Of a stretch of DNA of 64,000 nucleotides, positions 44,190 through 54,632 are shown piece by piece. Below the pieces are notes generated by a model, which saw only the letters and a list, made by a program, of their open reading frames with translations, had not been told where the DNA came from and did no database searches. Positions within the stretch are counted from its first letter, which is position 1, and each line of letters opens with the position of its first letter. Origin of the DNA: Chrysaora quinquecirrha (lineage: Eukaryota; Cnidaria; Scyphozoa; Semaeostomeae; Pelagiidae); the NCBI GenBank assembly GCA_014526335.1, contig JACTAT010000230.1, positions 283,977 to 347,976 of the forward strand, given 5' to 3'. The position numbers and the translations under genes are program-made.

Positions 44190-44958
44190 GTCAGTGTTTT
44201 TCGGGTCAGTGTTTTCCGCTTTTGCTATAGGCAAAAAACGAAAACACTGACTTCACTGACCCGTGTTATCAAAGTTTACCCTGTTGCCTTTTACGTTGAT
44301 TTCTTTAGTTTTTAAGCAGTAACATGTCCAATAACACCTTAAAAATGTGAAATTTTTCGATATACCTTACATTGGAAAAAGTCAGTGTTTTTCGGGTCAG
44401 TGTTTTCCACTTTTGCTATAGGCAAAAAACGAAAACACTGATTTCACTGACCCGTGTTATAAAAGTTTACCCTGTTGCCTTTTACGTTGATTTCTTTAGT
44501 TCTTAAGCAGTAACATGTCCAATAACACCTTAAAAATGTGAAATTTTTCGATATACCTTACATTGGAAAAAGTCAGTGTTTTTCGGGTCAGTGTTTTCCA
44601 CTTTTGCTATAGGCAAAAAACGAAAACACTGACTTCACTGACCCGTGTTATCAAAGCTTACCCTGTTGCCTTTACGTTGATTTCTTTAGTTTTTAAGCTG
44701 TATCCTGTCCGATAACACCTTAAAAATGTGGAATTTTTTCAATATACCTTACATTGGAAAAAGTCAGTGTTTTTCGGGTCAGTGTTTTCCGCTTTTGCTA
44801 TAGGCAAAAAACGAAAACACTGACTTCACTGACCCGTGTTATCAAAGTTTACCCTGTTGCCTTTTACGTGGATTTCTTTAGTTCTTAAGCAGTATCCTGT
44901 CCGATAACACGTTAAAAATGTGAATTTTTTTCAATATAGCTTACATTGGAAAAGGTAT
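44190..44958 (-). repeat. left terminal array: four ~190-bp units
   Basis: Units start GTCAGTGTTTTTCGGGTCAG at 44191, 44384, 44573 and 44764. Each contains a hairpin (GTCAGTGTTTTCC...GC/GC...GAAAACACTGAC) around GCTATAGGC. The sequence is the reverse complement of the right array. Confidence 0.9.
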
Positions 44959-45471
44959 TTGCTTTAATTTGAGGTGACAAGCATATTTCCCACATAATCA
45001 TCATAGCATTTACTTAGTTCTACTAATCTTGTTTGTTGCCACTAATGGACAAGAAGTGTATACGAATTAGTAGATGCATGCCTGTTTTTGTTTGTACAAT
45101 TTGGATTGTCTAATGTATCACTGAATTTTTCATACTCTTCTTCAAAATCATTTTTACACACAAAAATTATACAAAAAAATCGCAGGAACGGCGCTTTCGA
45201 TAAGTCCCTGGAATTTCCGTAAAACGACGAGGATGTTCTTGACATGGAAGCAGGCGCCAATCCCATTCACTGATACTCTAATGTTTGTCATGTTTGGTTT
45301 GTTTTGAGACATTGATCTCTTGTGGTTGCGGTTTTGACAGAGCTTTGAAACACGTGTGAATAGTTCCATTGATTATGAGGGTTTTTTCTACGACCAATTT
45401 GAATGTGACTGAAGGCAAGAGACAATTGCTGTGAAGCTAAAGACATTAAAAACGAAAGGTAAGGTTGAATT
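44959..45471 (-). other. transposon interior left of the foldback; possible small exon
   Basis: On the minus strand 45190-45042 reads NDFEEEYEKFSDTLDN and on to LLVH before a stop. It is protein-like but unassigned. A second overlapping minus frame (45369-45154) is also open. Could be exons of another gene of the big transposon, or chance. Confidence 0.25.
45463..45471 (+). repeat. left target-site duplication (GGTTGAATT)
   Basis: Nine bases directly before the left terminus, identical to 53012-53020. Confidence 0.85.
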
Positions 45472-45494
45472 GGCTATTTCTAAAAAGAGGAATA

Positions 45495-45871
45495 AGAGGA
45501 ATGAGGAGGAATGAAGAGGAATGAGGAGGAATGAAGAGGAATGAGGAGGAATGAAGAGGAATGAGGAGGAATGAAGAGGAATGAAGAGGAATGAGGAGGA
45601 ATGAAGAGGAATGAAGAGGAATGAGGAGGAATGAAGAGGAATGAAGAGGAATGAAGAGGAATGAAGAGGAATGAAGAGGAATGAAGAGGAATGAAGAGGA
45701 ATGAGGAGGAATGAAGAGGAATGAAGAGGAATGAAGAGGAATGAAGAGGAATGAGGAGGAATGAAGAGGAATGAAGAGGAATGAATAGGAATGAGGAGGA
45801 ATGAAGAGAAATGAAGAGGAATGAAGAGGAATGAAGAGGAATGAGGAGGAATGAGGAGGAATGATGAGGAA
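45495..45871 (+). repeat. 10-bp minisatellite AGGAATGA(A/G)G, left arm
   Basis: About 37 tandem copies, with alternation of AAG and AGG ends, just inside the left terminus. Confidence 0.95.
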
Positions 45872-46568
45872 CGGGGCGTTTATCTGCCCTCTTAAACTTT
45901 TATAAGATGATGACTTTGATTAACAGGTAGATCGTTTGTGGCTTGGATTTTGTTTGATAAGAAACCGGTTTATAAGAAACCTAGAACTAGATACCCCAAA
46001 AGTTAAGAAACTTTAAGAACCAGGAGGAAGGAGTTAAGAAACTTAAGAAATTTTTGTGTCTGTTTTCCAACATACAGATTTCACATTTGCGGACGTAGTA
46101 CTGTAATCAATTCTCAAGCATTTCCGTGCGATTTCTCGCACCAGCATGGCTAATTCTTTATAATACAATAATATTAATAATTTGCTTGCTATATTCACGT
46201 TTTTTATCGTTTTTACTGCACAGTAAATTAAGAAACTATTAAGAAACTTTTAGAACTAAAATTGGGCCAAAAATTAAGAAACTTTTAGAACTAGGCCCGA
46301 GCCAGGTTTCTTATAAAAAAACGTGTATTGCGTTTACTATCTTGTCGAAATATTTGAAATCCATCTCTTATAGTTTTCATATTCCCCTATTCCCCTTTTA
46401 GTAAATGATAAAGGAGGAATATGAAAACTACTGGAGATATGAGGTTGAAAATAGCTGTATGATATAATATATGCTCGTAGTTGTGCACCTGTAATCTTTT
46501 GGGATTATTTCTTAGCCCCGTATATGCAGATACTTTCTTATTCCTCTTTTTAGTAATAGCTAGACCCA

Positions 46569-47711
46569 ATTACTAAAAAGAGGAATAGTGTGATTACTGA
46601 GTACAACGACATAATTAGAATGTTAATCGCCCATTAGTCTGGTTTGATTTGTCTGTGTCATTTGTCTTTGGCGTCAAGCCTTTGTAAAAGAAATTCTAAC
46701 AGCCCATGAATGATTGTCGTGTTAACTGATACTCTTGTGATCTTTTTCTGTTTATTTCAAGTTTCAGATTTAAAGATTCGTGTTTTCACTGATTACCTAT
46801 GCTGATCATTGATGTACCTTTTCGCATTGGTTTATTCAAAGCGTTTCATTTCATAAATGCCAGCACGTACGTTCCAGCCTAAAACACCACACAGCACAGG
46901 CCAGAACACAGGAGAACAGAGATGAACACGGATGAACACAGGTGAACACAAGTTGTAAAATAAGGAACACAAAGATAAAAAACGAATTTTAACTAAATAA
47001 CATAAATACAAAATTTTAATTTTCTCCTTCCAATCTGTGCTGCTTTCGTTTAGTCACAGAATAGGATTCAGTCTTTGATTCCCCTTACGAAAGCAGCACA
47101 GATTGGAAGGAGGAAATTAAAATTTTGCAGTTTCAAAAAAGTGCATCAAATGATGTGATAAAAATTTTGCATGACATGATAAAAATATTGCATAAAATAT
47201 ATAAATAATAATATAAAAATATGACATAACGTGATTAAAATAATGCATTAAAATGCACAAATATTTTTTGGATCTTATATTTATGTTATTAGTTAAAATT
47301 CGTTTTTTATCTTTGTGTTCCTTAATTTACAACCTGTGTTCACCTCTGTTCATCCGTGTTCATCTCTGTTCTCCTGTGTTCTGGCCTGTGCTGTGTGGTG
47401 TTTTAGGCTGGAACGTACGTGCTGGCATTTATGAAATGAAACGCTTTGAATAAACCAATGCGAAAAGGTACATCAATGATCAGCATAGGTAATCAGTGAA
47501 AACACGAATCTTTAAATTTGAAACTTGAAATAAACAGAAAAGATTACAAGAGTATCAGTTAACACGACAATCATTCATGGGCTGAATTTCTTTACAAAAG
47601 GCTTGACGCCAAAGACAAATGACACAGACAAATCAAACCAGACTAATGGGCGATTAACATTCTAATTATGTCGTCGTACTCAGTAATCACACTATTCCTC
47701 TTTTTAGTAAT
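46569..47711. mobile_element. nested 1.14-kb foldback in the left arm
   Basis: Its two halves are inverted copies of each other. They run from ATTACTAAAAAGAGGAATAG at the left, through a GAACAC-rich stretch and a central hairpin (arms of ~30 bp at about 47022-47052 and 47087-47118), to the mirrored CTATTCCTCTTTTTAGTAAT. So this is a foldback within a foldback, copied in the other arm. Confidence 0.85.
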
Positions 47712-47721
47712 GGCAAACCGG

Positions 47722-48066
47722 AAAAGTGGGACCCGGGACCATCAGGTGGGACCATGGGACCCGGGACCCGGGACCATTAAAGGTGGGACCATTAGGGTGG
47801 GACCATAAAGGTGGGACCATGGGACCTGGGACCCGGGACCATTAAAGGTGGGACCATGAGGGTGGGACCATTAAGGTGGGACCATGGGACCCGGGACCCG
47901 GGACCATTAAAGGTGGGACCATTAGGGTGGGACCATTAAGGTGGGACCATGGGACCCGGGACCCGGGACCATTGAAAGTGGGACCATTAGGGTGGGACCA
48001 TTAAGGTGGGACCATGGGACCTGGGACCCGGGACCATTAAAGGTGGGACCATCAAGGTAAGACCAT
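47722..48066. repeat. GGGACC tandem repeat, left arm
   Basis: About 345 bp of GTGGGACCATTAAG/GTGGGACCATGGGACC/CGGGACC variants, partly palindromic (GGGACCCGGGACC). Mirrored at 50413-50760. Confidence 0.92.
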
Positions 48067-49073
48067 TAATGTTTTATTTGCTATAGTCATGATTTGGTAG
48101 TCTTACTATTTGAAATAAGGACATCTAACAGGGGCGTCGTTGCTCTAAGAATAGAGCAATACTATTTACGATACTACATTATTGCCGTAGCCGATCGTTA
48201 TCGCAAAATGCTCCTCCATCAGGATGCAGACCCTCGTACTAGGCGGCTTCTTGAACTCGATGAAAAATTCAACAAAATTTGTGGTTTATTGATATTTTTA
48301 TGGGTTTTACGACTGTCACTCTGGAAGGGGCCCACCCATTGGTTCCCTTTGTTTGTCTTAATTTTCTGCAATTATAGTTGCCGTGACCATGCGTACTACA
48401 AAGGTCACATTCTTAGCATTAGTTTCCGTTTTCTGGTTACGTTACTTTCATGGCATAGCACATGGTCATGGCTGTTCTGTTGATTTGGGTACAACTCAAA
48501 CAAGATGTTCCTGCCACCAACCCTGCCAAAAAGAGCTAAGCAAAGGGAAGACGTTTTTGCACAAGCACTTCCGAAGTTCAATCTCAGCGATGTAACTGAT
48601 TTGAAGATAATTGGTGAGTACAAATTGCTATGATTTTAAGCTCCGCAATGTTTTTGCTAAGAAACAAGATTTGACTCGGTATTGAGACAGCCGTTGGTTG
48701 CGCTGCGCAAAGAAATGTCTGTACTTCTTATTCCATTTGGTCAGGACTGGAAATATTTGCGAACGTTACGGCAACGCCATAGTGGCTCTGGGAAATCTCT
48801 TATTAAAAGGGTAAAACGAAGTAGGGGTGCATATCGTATCGTTACTACCGAAATTGTGGTAACTGTATATGCGACAGGCAGCTCAGAGAAAGCAACCTGA
48901 TATTCGATTTTGCGTCATGGGTGGCATTAGAATATTTGTAAAGCCGGGTACTCACTTGAGTTTTATCACGATTACCCCGATTACGAATACCCCGAATGAA
49001 TTCCTTCACAGCAGGGGGCTTCAACTTAGACATCTACTCACTTGCAGGTCATGTCAATCGTGAAAAGAATTTC
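48067..49073 (+). other. single-copy part of the foldback arm with unassigned frames
   Basis: Overlapping open frames (48094-48483, 48383-48595, 48682-48900, 48869-49063) each recur in the right arm. The stretch 48510-48612 (LPPTLPKRAKQREDVFAQAL, then KFNLSDVTDLKII, ending at a GTGAGT donor) looks like a real exon, and RKMLLHQDADPRTRRLLELD at 48213-48272 could be another. No family recognised; may be captured host gene pieces. Confidence 0.35.
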
Positions 49074-49408
49074 GCCTCGCATAGAAACAAACAACTTCTT
49101 CAATTATAAGAACTGTTTTTACGATTAACGAAAATATAGAGAGAGACGAAAACAAAAAGAATCAAAACGATGAAAACGAAGGTTCTACGGGGGGTATTGG
49201 TGAGGGAAATTTACAGAAACAAGTCATGGTTTGATTGCTACGATCATATTGGAATTGCAGGTTTTCGTACTAAATTTTGAATTGATACCCCGATTGATAC
49301 AAACGCAAACACATAAAATTTTACTCTGAGACACTGACAATTCATTTTTCCCAAGAAAGGGTGGTATTTCTCAAACCCTCATACCCACGATTTCCTATAC
49401 AAATTCCA
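49074..49408. other. foldback spacer, 335 bp
   Basis: Sequence between the two arms, single copy, AT-rich, non-coding. Confidence 0.8.
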
Positions 49409-50412
49409 GAAATTCTTTTCACGATTGACATGACCTGCAAGTGAGTAGATGTCTAAGTTGAAGCCCCCTGCTGTGAAGGAATTCATTCGGGGTATTCGTA
49501 ATCGGGGTAATCGTGATAAAACTCAAGTGAGTACCCGGCTTTACAAATATTCTAATGCCACCCATGACGCAAAATCGAATATCAGGTTGCTTTCTCTGAG
49601 CTGCCTGTCGCATATACAGTTACCACAATTTCGGTAGTAACGATACGATATGCACCCCTACTTCGTTTTACCCTTTTAATAAGAGATTTCCCAGAGCCAC
49701 TATGGCGTTGCCGTAACGTTCGCAAATATTTCCAGTCCTGACCAAATGGAATAAGAAGTACATACATTTCTTTGCGCAGCGCAACCAACGGCTGTCTCAA
49801 TACCGAGTCAAATCTTGTTTCTTAGCAAAAACATTGCGGAGCTTAAAATCATAGCAATTTGTACTCACCAATTATCTTCAAATCAGTTACATCGCTGAGA
49901 TTGAACTTCGGAAGTGCTTGTGCAAAAACGTCTTCCCTTTGCTTAGCTCTTTTTGGCAGGGTTGGTGGCAGGAACATCTTGTTTGAGTTGTACCCAAATC
50001 AACAGAACAGCCATGACCATGTGCTATGCCATGAAAGTAACGTAACCAGAAAACGGAAACTAATGCTAAGAATGTGACCTTTGTAGTACGCATGGTCACG
50101 GCAACTATAATTGCAGAAAATTAAGACAAACAAAGGGAACCAATGGGTGGGCCCCTTCCAGAGTGACAGTCGTAAAACCCATAAAAATATCAATAAACCA
50201 CAAATTTTGTTGAATTTTTCATCGGGGTCAAGAAGCCGCCTAGTACGAGGGTCTGCATCCTGATGGAGGAGCATTTTGCGATAACGATCGGCTACGGCAA
50301 TAATGTAGTATCGTAAATAGTATTGCTCTATTCTTAGAGCAACGACGCCCCTGTTAGATGTCCTTATTTCAAATAGTAAGACTATCAAATCATGACTATA
50401 GCAAATAAAACA

Positions 50413-50760
50413 TTAATGGTCTTACCTTGATGGTCCCACCTTTAATGGTCCCGGGTCCCAGGTCCCATGGTCCCACCTTAATGGTCCCACCCTAATGGTC
50501 CCACTTTCAATGGTCCCGGGTCCCGGGTCCCATGGTCCCACCTTAATGGTCCCACCCTAATGGTCCCACCTTTAATGGTCCCGGGTCCCGGGTCCCATGG
50601 TCCCACCTTAATGGTCCCACCCTCATGGTCCCACCTTTAATGGTCCCGGGTCCCAGGTCCCATGGTCCCACCTTTATGGTCCCACCCTAATGGTCCCACC
50701 TTTAATGGTCCCGGGTCCCGGGTCCCATGGTCCCACCTGATGGTCCCGGGTCCCACTTTT
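50413..50760. repeat. GGTCCC tandem repeat, right arm
   Basis: Reverse-complement copy of the 47.7-kb GGGACC array. Confidence 0.92.
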
Positions 50761-50770
50761 CCGGTTTGCC

Positions 50771-51915
50771 ATTACTAAAAAGAGGAATAGTGTGATTACT
50801 GAGTACGACGACATAATTAGAATGTTAATCGCCCATTAGTCTGGTTTGATTTGTCTGTGTCATTTGTCTTTGGCGTCAAGCCTTTTGTAAAAGAAATTCT
50901 AACAGCCCATGAATGATTGTCGTGTTAACTGATACTCTTGTAATCTTTTTCTGTTTATTTCAAGTTTCAAATTTAAAGATTCGTGTTTTCACTGATTACC
51001 TATGCTGATCATTGATGTACCTTTTCGCATTGGTTTATTCAAAGCGTTTCATTTCATAAATGCCAGCACGTACGTTCCAGCCTAAAACACCACACAGCAC
51101 AGGCCAGAACACAGGAGAACAGAGATGAACACGGATGAACAGAGGTGAACACAGGTTGTAAATTAAGGAACACAAAGATAAAAAACGAATTTTAACTAAT
51201 AACATAAATATAAGATCCAAAAAATATTTGTGCATTTTAATGCATTATTTTAATCACGTTATGTCATATTTTTATATTATTATTTATATATTTTATGCAA
51301 TATTTTTATCATGTCATGCAAAATTTTTATCACATCATTTGATGCACTTTTTTGAAACTGCAAAATTTTAATTTCCTCCTTCCAATCTGTGCTGCTTTCG
51401 TAAGGGGAATCAAAGACTGAATCCTATTCTGTGACTAAACGAAAGCAGCACAGATTGGAAGGAGAAAATTAAAATTTTGTATTTATGTTATTTAGTTAAA
51501 ATTCGTTTTTATCTTTGTGTTCCTTATTTTACAACTTGTGTTCACCTGTGTTCATCCGTGTTCATCTCTGTTCTCCTGTGTTCTGGCCTGTGCTGTGTGG
51601 TGTTTTAGGCTGGAACGTACGTGCTGGCATTTATGAAATGAAACGCTTTGAATAAACCAATGCGAAAAGGTACATCAATGATCAGCATAGGTAATCAGTG
51701 AAAACACGAATCTTTAAATCTGAAACTTGAAATAAACAGAAAAAGATCACAAGAGTATCAGTTAACACGACAATCATTCATGGGCTGTTAGAATTTCTTT
51801 TACAAAGGCTTGACGCCAAAGACAAATGACACAGACAAATCAAACCAGACTAATGGGCGATTAACATTCTAATTATGTCGTTGTACTAGTATCACACTAT
51901 TCCTCTTTTAGTAAT
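50771..51915. mobile_element. nested 1.14-kb foldback in the right arm
   Basis: Mirror copy of 46569-47711, with the same termini and central hairpin and small indels. Confidence 0.85.
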
Positions 51916-52617
51916 TGGGTCTAGCTATTACTAAAAGAGGAATAAGAAAGTATCTGCATATACGGGGCTAAGAAATAATCCCAAAAGATTACAGGTGCAC
52001 AACTACGAGCATATATTATATCATACAGCTATTTTCAACCTCATATCTCCAGTAGTTTTCATATTCCTCCTTTATCATTTACTAAAAGGGGAATAGGGGA
52101 ATATGAAAACTATAAGAGATGGATTTCAAATATTTCGACAAGATAGTAAACGCAATACACGTTTTTTTATAAGAAACCTGGCTCGGGCCTAGTTCTAAAA
52201 GTTTCTTAATTTTTGGCCCAATTTTAGTTCTAAAAGTTTCTTAATAGTTTCTTAATTTACTGGAAATAAATTGCAGTAAAAACGATAAAAAACGTGAATA
52301 TAGCAAGCAAATTATTAATATTATTGTATTATAAAGAATTAGCCATGCTGGTGCGAGAAATCGCACGGAAATGCTTGAGAATTGATTACAGTACTACGTC
52401 CGCAAATGTGAAATCTGTATGTTGGAAGACAGACACAAAAATTTCTTAAGTTTCTTAACTCCTTCCTCCTGGTTCTTAAAGTTTCTTAACTTTTGGGGTA
52501 TCTAGTTCTAGGTTTCTTATAAACCGGTTTCTTATCAAACAAAATCCAAGCCACAAACGATCTACCTGTTAATCAAAGTCATCATCTTATAAAAGTTTAA
52601 GAGGGCAGATAAACGCC

Positions 52618-52995
52618 CCGTTCCTCTTCATTCCTCCTCATTCCTCCTCATTCCTCTCCGTTCCTCGTCATTCCTCTTCATTCCTCTTCATTCCTCCTCA
52701 TTCCTCTTCATTCCTCCCTGTTCCTCTCCCGTTCCTCTTCATTCCTCCTCATTCCTCTTCATTCCTCTTTATTCCTCCTCATTCCTCTTCATTCCTCTTC
52801 ATTCCTCTTCATTCCTCCTCATTACTCTTCATTCCTCTTCATTCCTCTTCATTCCTCTTCATTCCTCTTCATTCCTCCTCATTCCTCTTCATTCCTCTTC
52901 ATTCCTCTTCATTCCTCCTCATTCCTCTTCATTCCTCCTCATTCCTCTTTGTTCCTCCTCATTCCTCTTCATTCCTCTTCATTCCTCTTATTCCT
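52618..52995 (-). repeat. 10-bp minisatellite, right arm
   Basis: Reverse-complement counterpart (ATTCCTC(T/C)TC). It differs from the left copy in unit order, with variants such as TTCCTCTCCGTTCC, so the arms have diverged here. Confidence 0.93.
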
Positions 52996-53011
52996 CTTTT
53001 TAGAAATAGCC

Positions 53012-53020
53012 GGTTGAATT
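53012..53020 (+). repeat. right target-site duplication (GGTTGAATT)
   Basis: Nine bases directly after the right terminus, identical and in the same orientation as 45463-45471. Confidence 0.85.
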
Positions 53021-54632
53021 AGAATTTCATGCAATTTATTACAATTCACTAGGCCTCAATAGACTCTTATTTAGCTACTAATGAAAATTGCCGCCTATTA
53101 CTAACGGGGTAAGTGTTATTTTTCCACAACGCATTTGATGCAGGATGTAGGAAGCAGAATTTGAGGCAGTGTTCTGTCTCAGTATGTGACTATGGTCTCA
53201 GCATCATTGGCCTGCGTGCAGCCTCAACTCATCTAACCGAAAGAGGACTCTACAGTAAGCTAAGCAGCATAAACTTTTCTAAAGAAACGTGCGATAAGAC
53301 GTTTTTCTCGGGGGTGTAGGACATGGATGAAAGGACAAGGATGTGCCACCCAGATTTTACAAACCCACCCGCTTATAATTTTAGGATTTCAAGCATACCC
53401 TGTATTATGGATAAAAATAAAACCAACCCACTCAACATTATAAATGATATTTTTTGGTAGATTTGACAATGTCAAAACAGCCTGCGACGCGACGCCATTT
53501 TTATCAATAAATCGAGAACTCAGACCCATCATTATGAAAATCTATTAATTACAACCCTACTTTAGAATAAACTCGATTTCCCACCCTACTTTATGAAATT
53601 TTCATCTAAAGTGATTCCCATATGAAAAAATTTTAGGGCCAAAAACCCAACCATATGGGCGGCACATACCCGTATCAACAATATGTTATGTTAATATGTT
53701 ATGACTGATTTCTTATGATTGTAATCACCTTTGATTGTAATCCAATCTTTGTTTGGTTCTGCTTCTGGGTACTAAGTGCGCTGCATGTATCTTTATAAGA
53801 AACTACAACGCAGGTACTACTGAAAGTTTTACTAAAAGTATTTTGTTTGTCTGAAATTGTTGATCCGAATTTGCGAACTGTATATAGTAATACAATTATT
53901 GTGAATATTATCTCGATTTATTGACTCTTGATGTTGAGCTAAAGAAGGGATGTGGCTAAAATTTGCAAATGCAGAAAGTGGGAAGAACCTAAGCAACGAG
54001 TAGCCTTCTACACCAATAAATAGTACATTGACATCGAAAGGTATAAGGTTACAAACAACTTCGGTAACATTCGACATCGCAAGATATAAATTTTGATGCG
54101 AAAATCGTATAAAGCACCCAAAAATTAGTCTAGGTGCAAAGTTAAACAACCTCAGCGATTGTGTTATCGATTTAAGGAGCGTTTAAAGTTTACGATTTTA
54201 TACGGGCTTTGACCGAGTTTTTTCTTGACTAAGTTTTGGATAGGGACGTGCTGCCCGAGCAACAAAATGCCTTGCCACATTTATACCGAGTTCGGGAAAT
54301 ATATACCCAAAATTATACGAAAATATTAACCCCTGCACTACTTTATGCTTAAATGAAAGCATGAAAGATAAGTGAAAACCAACGAAAAGAAGACCGTTTT
54401 TGATAAAGTTGATACCGATTTTCGAGAAATCGATACCCTAATTTATACCAATTTTTAGAACATTAAGACCCATGTTTATACCGTTTTGGGCAGCACGTCC
54501 CCAGTACCAAAAATATATTGATGAGTACCCCCCTCCCCCTCGGGAAAAATGACAATACTAATAACATTTACCCTTTTCATGGAGGAAAATATTGCATAAT
54601 TTTCCTGAAAACATTCTTTGTATCTGTTATAG
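53021..54632. other. transposon interior between foldback and kinase gene
   Basis: A + frame at 53113-53319 (68 codons, after a CAG at about 53143) is Cys/Ser-rich and unassigned, and may be a 5' exon of the kinase gene. 54480-54560 contains several degenerate TATACC motifs. No other gene seen. Confidence 0.35.

Larger units (their letters stand above)
45472..53011. mobile_element. 7.54-kb foldback transposon with 9-bp TSD
   Basis: The left arm (45472-49073) is nearly the exact reverse complement of the right arm (49409-53011), centred at about 49,241, with a 335-bp spacer. Both ends read GGCTATTTCTAAAAAGAGGAAT inward. The identical 9 bp GGTTGAATT lies immediately outside on both sides. Shared frames in the two arms differ by only one or two residues, so the arms are young or homogenised, while the minisatellite parts differ in length and order. 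A 9-bp TSD fits Mutator-like transposition. No transposase in the element, so it depends on another. Nested in the larger MULE. Confidence 0.88.

Noticed and set aside
45472..53011. Pure assembly artefact (inverted duplicated read)
   Set aside because: The exact 9-bp target duplication, and real differences between the arms in the minisatellites, support a genuine element, though read support should be checked.
53832..54149. 105-codon minus-strand frame
   Set aside because: No domain, AT-rich composition and opposite to the transposon genes; no splice or promoter support.
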